From NCBI GenBank assembly GCA_964617665.1, contig CAZUAH010000610.1, forward strand, positions 1-7,999: a stretch of DNA of 7,999 nt. The letters are read 5' to 3'. Shown here piece after piece: positions 6,963 to 7,999 of the stretch. Source of the DNA: JADHUC01 sp964617665. GTDB lineage: Bacteria; Planctomycetota; Planctomycetia; Pirellulales; Pirellulaceae. A program made the position numbers and the translations under genes. Position 1 is the first letter of the stretch; every line of letters starts with the position of its first letter. The notes beneath the pieces are model-generated. The model saw only the letters and a list, made by a program, of their open reading frames with translations, was not told where the DNA came from and did not search any database.

Positions 6963-7119
6963 CCCAGTACCGAATTCCCCGCCATCCCAAACTCAAAATT
7001 TCCTTCCCGACCCCCATTGTAAGGTGTCCCGCGGCGTCTTTTCAGAATACATTGATTGACGGCTGGTTTGGACGTAGAAGCCAGGTAATACCCCACCGCG
7101 ATATATCATCTTCGGATTC

Positions 7120-7148
7120 GTTACCCTTCCATCCAATCACATTGTCAA
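7120..7148 (-). promoter_or_regulatory. Possible promoter for the oxidoreductase gene
   Basis: Minus-strand TTGACA at 7148-7143 is a perfect -35 match. After 17 bases comes GGTAAC at 7125-7120, which matches TATAAT at only three positions. It would give a leader of about 240 bases before the ATG at 6876. The -35 box is good and the -10 box poor. Confidence 0.25.
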
Positions 7149-7161
7149 CACTGCTAATACC

Positions 7162-7938
7162 ATGTGCATACTTGCAATCCACTATCAGTTGGTTCCCGAT
7201 TCTCCAGTGCTAGTCGCTGCTAATCGCGAGGAAAGCTTCGACCGCCCCTGGCAGCCGCCGTCGATCCAGTCCGGAAAGCCGCGGATTCTATGTGGCATCG
7301 ACCAGCAGGCTGGCGGCACATGGTTGGGCGTCAATCAGAATGCGATGTTCGTTGCGGCCTGCAACCGTAAGAAACTGATTCCTCCGCTGGCTCCCCGGTC
7401 GCGAGGCGTCCTGTGCCGAGAGCTGCTGCGATGCGGTTCTGCTCGCGAGGCGGTGGATCGAGCTATGGAAGAGCTATCCACGAACAAGTATGACGGCGTG
7501 AATTACGTGATGGCGGATGCTGAGAGCGCTTGGGCAGTCCACGGCGGCGACGAACTGGACGCAGTGGAATTGGACGAGGGCTTGAACATCATCGCCAACA
7601 AAGACGCAAACGACCCGCGCGACGACCGTGTCCAGTTGGCTCATCGGCTTCTTACATTACAGACTCTCGATTCGCCCGTGAAGTTCCTTGCGGTGGCAAG
7701 CAAGGTCTTTGCACGAGCCCCGTCTCCACCGGGCCGTCCAACCATGGTGGTTCGCAACAAGACGTACGGTACGGTCAATTCGACGTTGATCGCCCTGGGA
7801 AAGAAACCCCGAGACGCCATCTATCAATTTGCCAACGGTTCGCCCGACCAAGCGAAGTACGAAGACTACTCGCCCATGCTTCGCGATATCCTCAGTCGCG
7901 GCTTGAGAGAGGCACGGACGAAGGCGGCCAAAGCATAG
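7162..7938 (+). CDS. NRDE family (TANGO2-like) protein, 258 aa
   Basis: The protein has the order of conserved blocks expected for the NRDE/TANGO2 family: MCILAIH at the start, VLVAANREESFDRPW (N21-R22-E23-E24), GGTWLGVN, AACNRKK with SRGVLCRELL after it, GVNYVMAD, NIIANKD, and a C-terminal TYGTVNSTLIAL. Length is normal for a bacterial member. The motif that names the family is NREE here instead of NRDE. Cys2 is conserved at this position in the family and makes the ATG at 7162 the right start, although no Shine-Dalgarno precedes it. There is no signal peptide or membrane segment, so it is cytoplasmic. The biochemical role of bacterial members is not established; an amidohydrolase-like fold with the N-terminal Cys as nucleophile has been considered and remains inference here. 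It is transcribed away from the other four genes and is followed by its own hairpin terminator, so it appears to be a single-gene unit. Confidence 0.9.
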   Translation: MCILAIHYQLVPDSPVLVAANREESFDRPWQPPSIQSGKPRILCGIDQQAGGTWLGVNQNAMFVAACNRKKLIPPLAPRSRGVLCRELLRCGSAREAVDRAMEELSTNKYDGVNYVMADAESAWAVHGGDELDAVELDEGLNIIANKDANDPRDDRVQLAHRLLTLQTLDSPVKFLAVASKVFARAPSPPGRPTMVVRNKTYGTVNSTLIALGKKPRDAIYQFANGSPDQAKYEDYSPMLRDILSRGLREARTKAAKA

Positions 7939-7972
7939 GCCATTGTCGGGCGGTTGCCGGGCGTTAAGGAAT

Positions 7973-7999
7973 AGGGGGCGAAAGCCCCCTGGTCTGTTT
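7973..7999 (+). terminator. Probable intrinsic terminator of the NRDE gene
   Basis: AGGGGGC (7973-7979) pairs perfectly with GCCCCCT (7984-7990) around a GAAA tetraloop, a GNRA loop that stabilises RNA hairpins. It starts 35 bases after the stop codon. The following GGTCTGTTT is only partly T-rich, and the window ends there, so the tail may continue. Confidence 0.65.

Larger units (their letters stand above)
6877..7161. other. Divergent intergenic region between the oxidoreductase and NRDE genes
   Basis: This 285-base region should hold the start signals for both flanking genes. It contains a possible minus-strand promoter (7120-7148), an inverted repeat in the oxidoreductase leader (6936-6962), the 8-base palindrome GATATATC near 7100, and TAATACC twice (7086 and 7155). 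Open frames crossing it have no family resemblance and no ribosome binding site, so I call no gene here. Confidence 0.5.

Noticed and set aside
6877..7017. An N-terminal extension of the oxidoreductase (47 residues from the ATG at 7017)
   Set aside because: The residues do not resemble the family or a signal peptide, there is no ribosome binding site at 7017, and the family normally begins just before the first Rossmann strand, as the ATG at 6876 does.
7056..7091. TTGACG and TAATAC as a plus-strand promoter for the NRDE gene
   Set aside because: The spacing is 24 bases, too long for a sigma-70-type promoter, and no better-placed -10 box was found.
6893..7213. A 106-codon plus-strand open frame in the divergent spacer, overlapping the NRDE start
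   Set aside because: No ribosome binding site, no family resemblance, and it would run into the conserved start of the NRDE gene in another frame.
1..7999. A mobile element, CRISPR array, defence system or tRNA/rRNA gene
   Set aside because: No repeated spacers, terminal repeats, transposase or integrase motifs, or RNA gene signatures were seen; all sizeable frames on the coding strands belong to metabolic or family-assigned genes.

Overview
The window reads as a chromosomal segment of a moderately GC-rich bacterium, most likely a member of the Planctomycetota. The basis is the gene types and their style: a very large exported family 2 glycoside hydrolase, a deacetylase-like protein whose N-terminus I associate with planctomycete proteins, a Gfo/Idh/MocA oxidoreductase, long spacers and poor Shine-Dalgarno sequences. 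This taxonomic guess is inference; there is no rRNA or marker gene to confirm it. No tRNA, rRNA, CRISPR array, insertion sequence or phage gene was seen.

Layout. Four genes lie on the minus strand, so they are transcribed from right to left: a Gfo/Idh/MocA oxidoreductase (6876 to 5755), beta-ketoacyl-ACP synthase III FabH (5693 to 4605), a 1363-residue exported GH2 glycosidase (4498 to 407), and the first 68 codons of an exported protein that is probably a polysaccharide deacetylase (205 to 1, running off the left edge). Their spacers grow from 61 to 106 to 201 bases, so one transcript for all four is possible but not shown. Divergent from them on the plus strand is an NRDE (TANGO2-like) family gene (7162 to 7938), followed by a clean GNRA-loop hairpin that looks like its terminator. 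The 285-base divergent spacer (6877 to 7161) probably holds the promoters for both directions.

How the genes could fit together. The GH2 enzyme and the deacetylase-like protein both carry export signals and both suggest action on a polysaccharide outside the cytoplasm. The Gfo/Idh oxidoreductase is cytoplasmic and could oxidise or epimerise a released sugar. FabH, which starts fatty acid synthesis from acetyl-CoA and malonyl-ACP, has no obvious role in that scheme and may simply be a neighbour.

I see no strong case for a new defence, mobile or signalling system. The most notable item is the build of the GH2 protein: after its catalytic barrel it has two Rossmann-like segments resembling glutamine amidotransferase folds and two copies of a carbohydrate-binding-like module, one of which appears inserted within the second Rossmann-like region. 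The 201-base spacer ahead of the deacetylase-like gene holds three separate inverted repeats, one directly against an ideal Shine-Dalgarno sequence.
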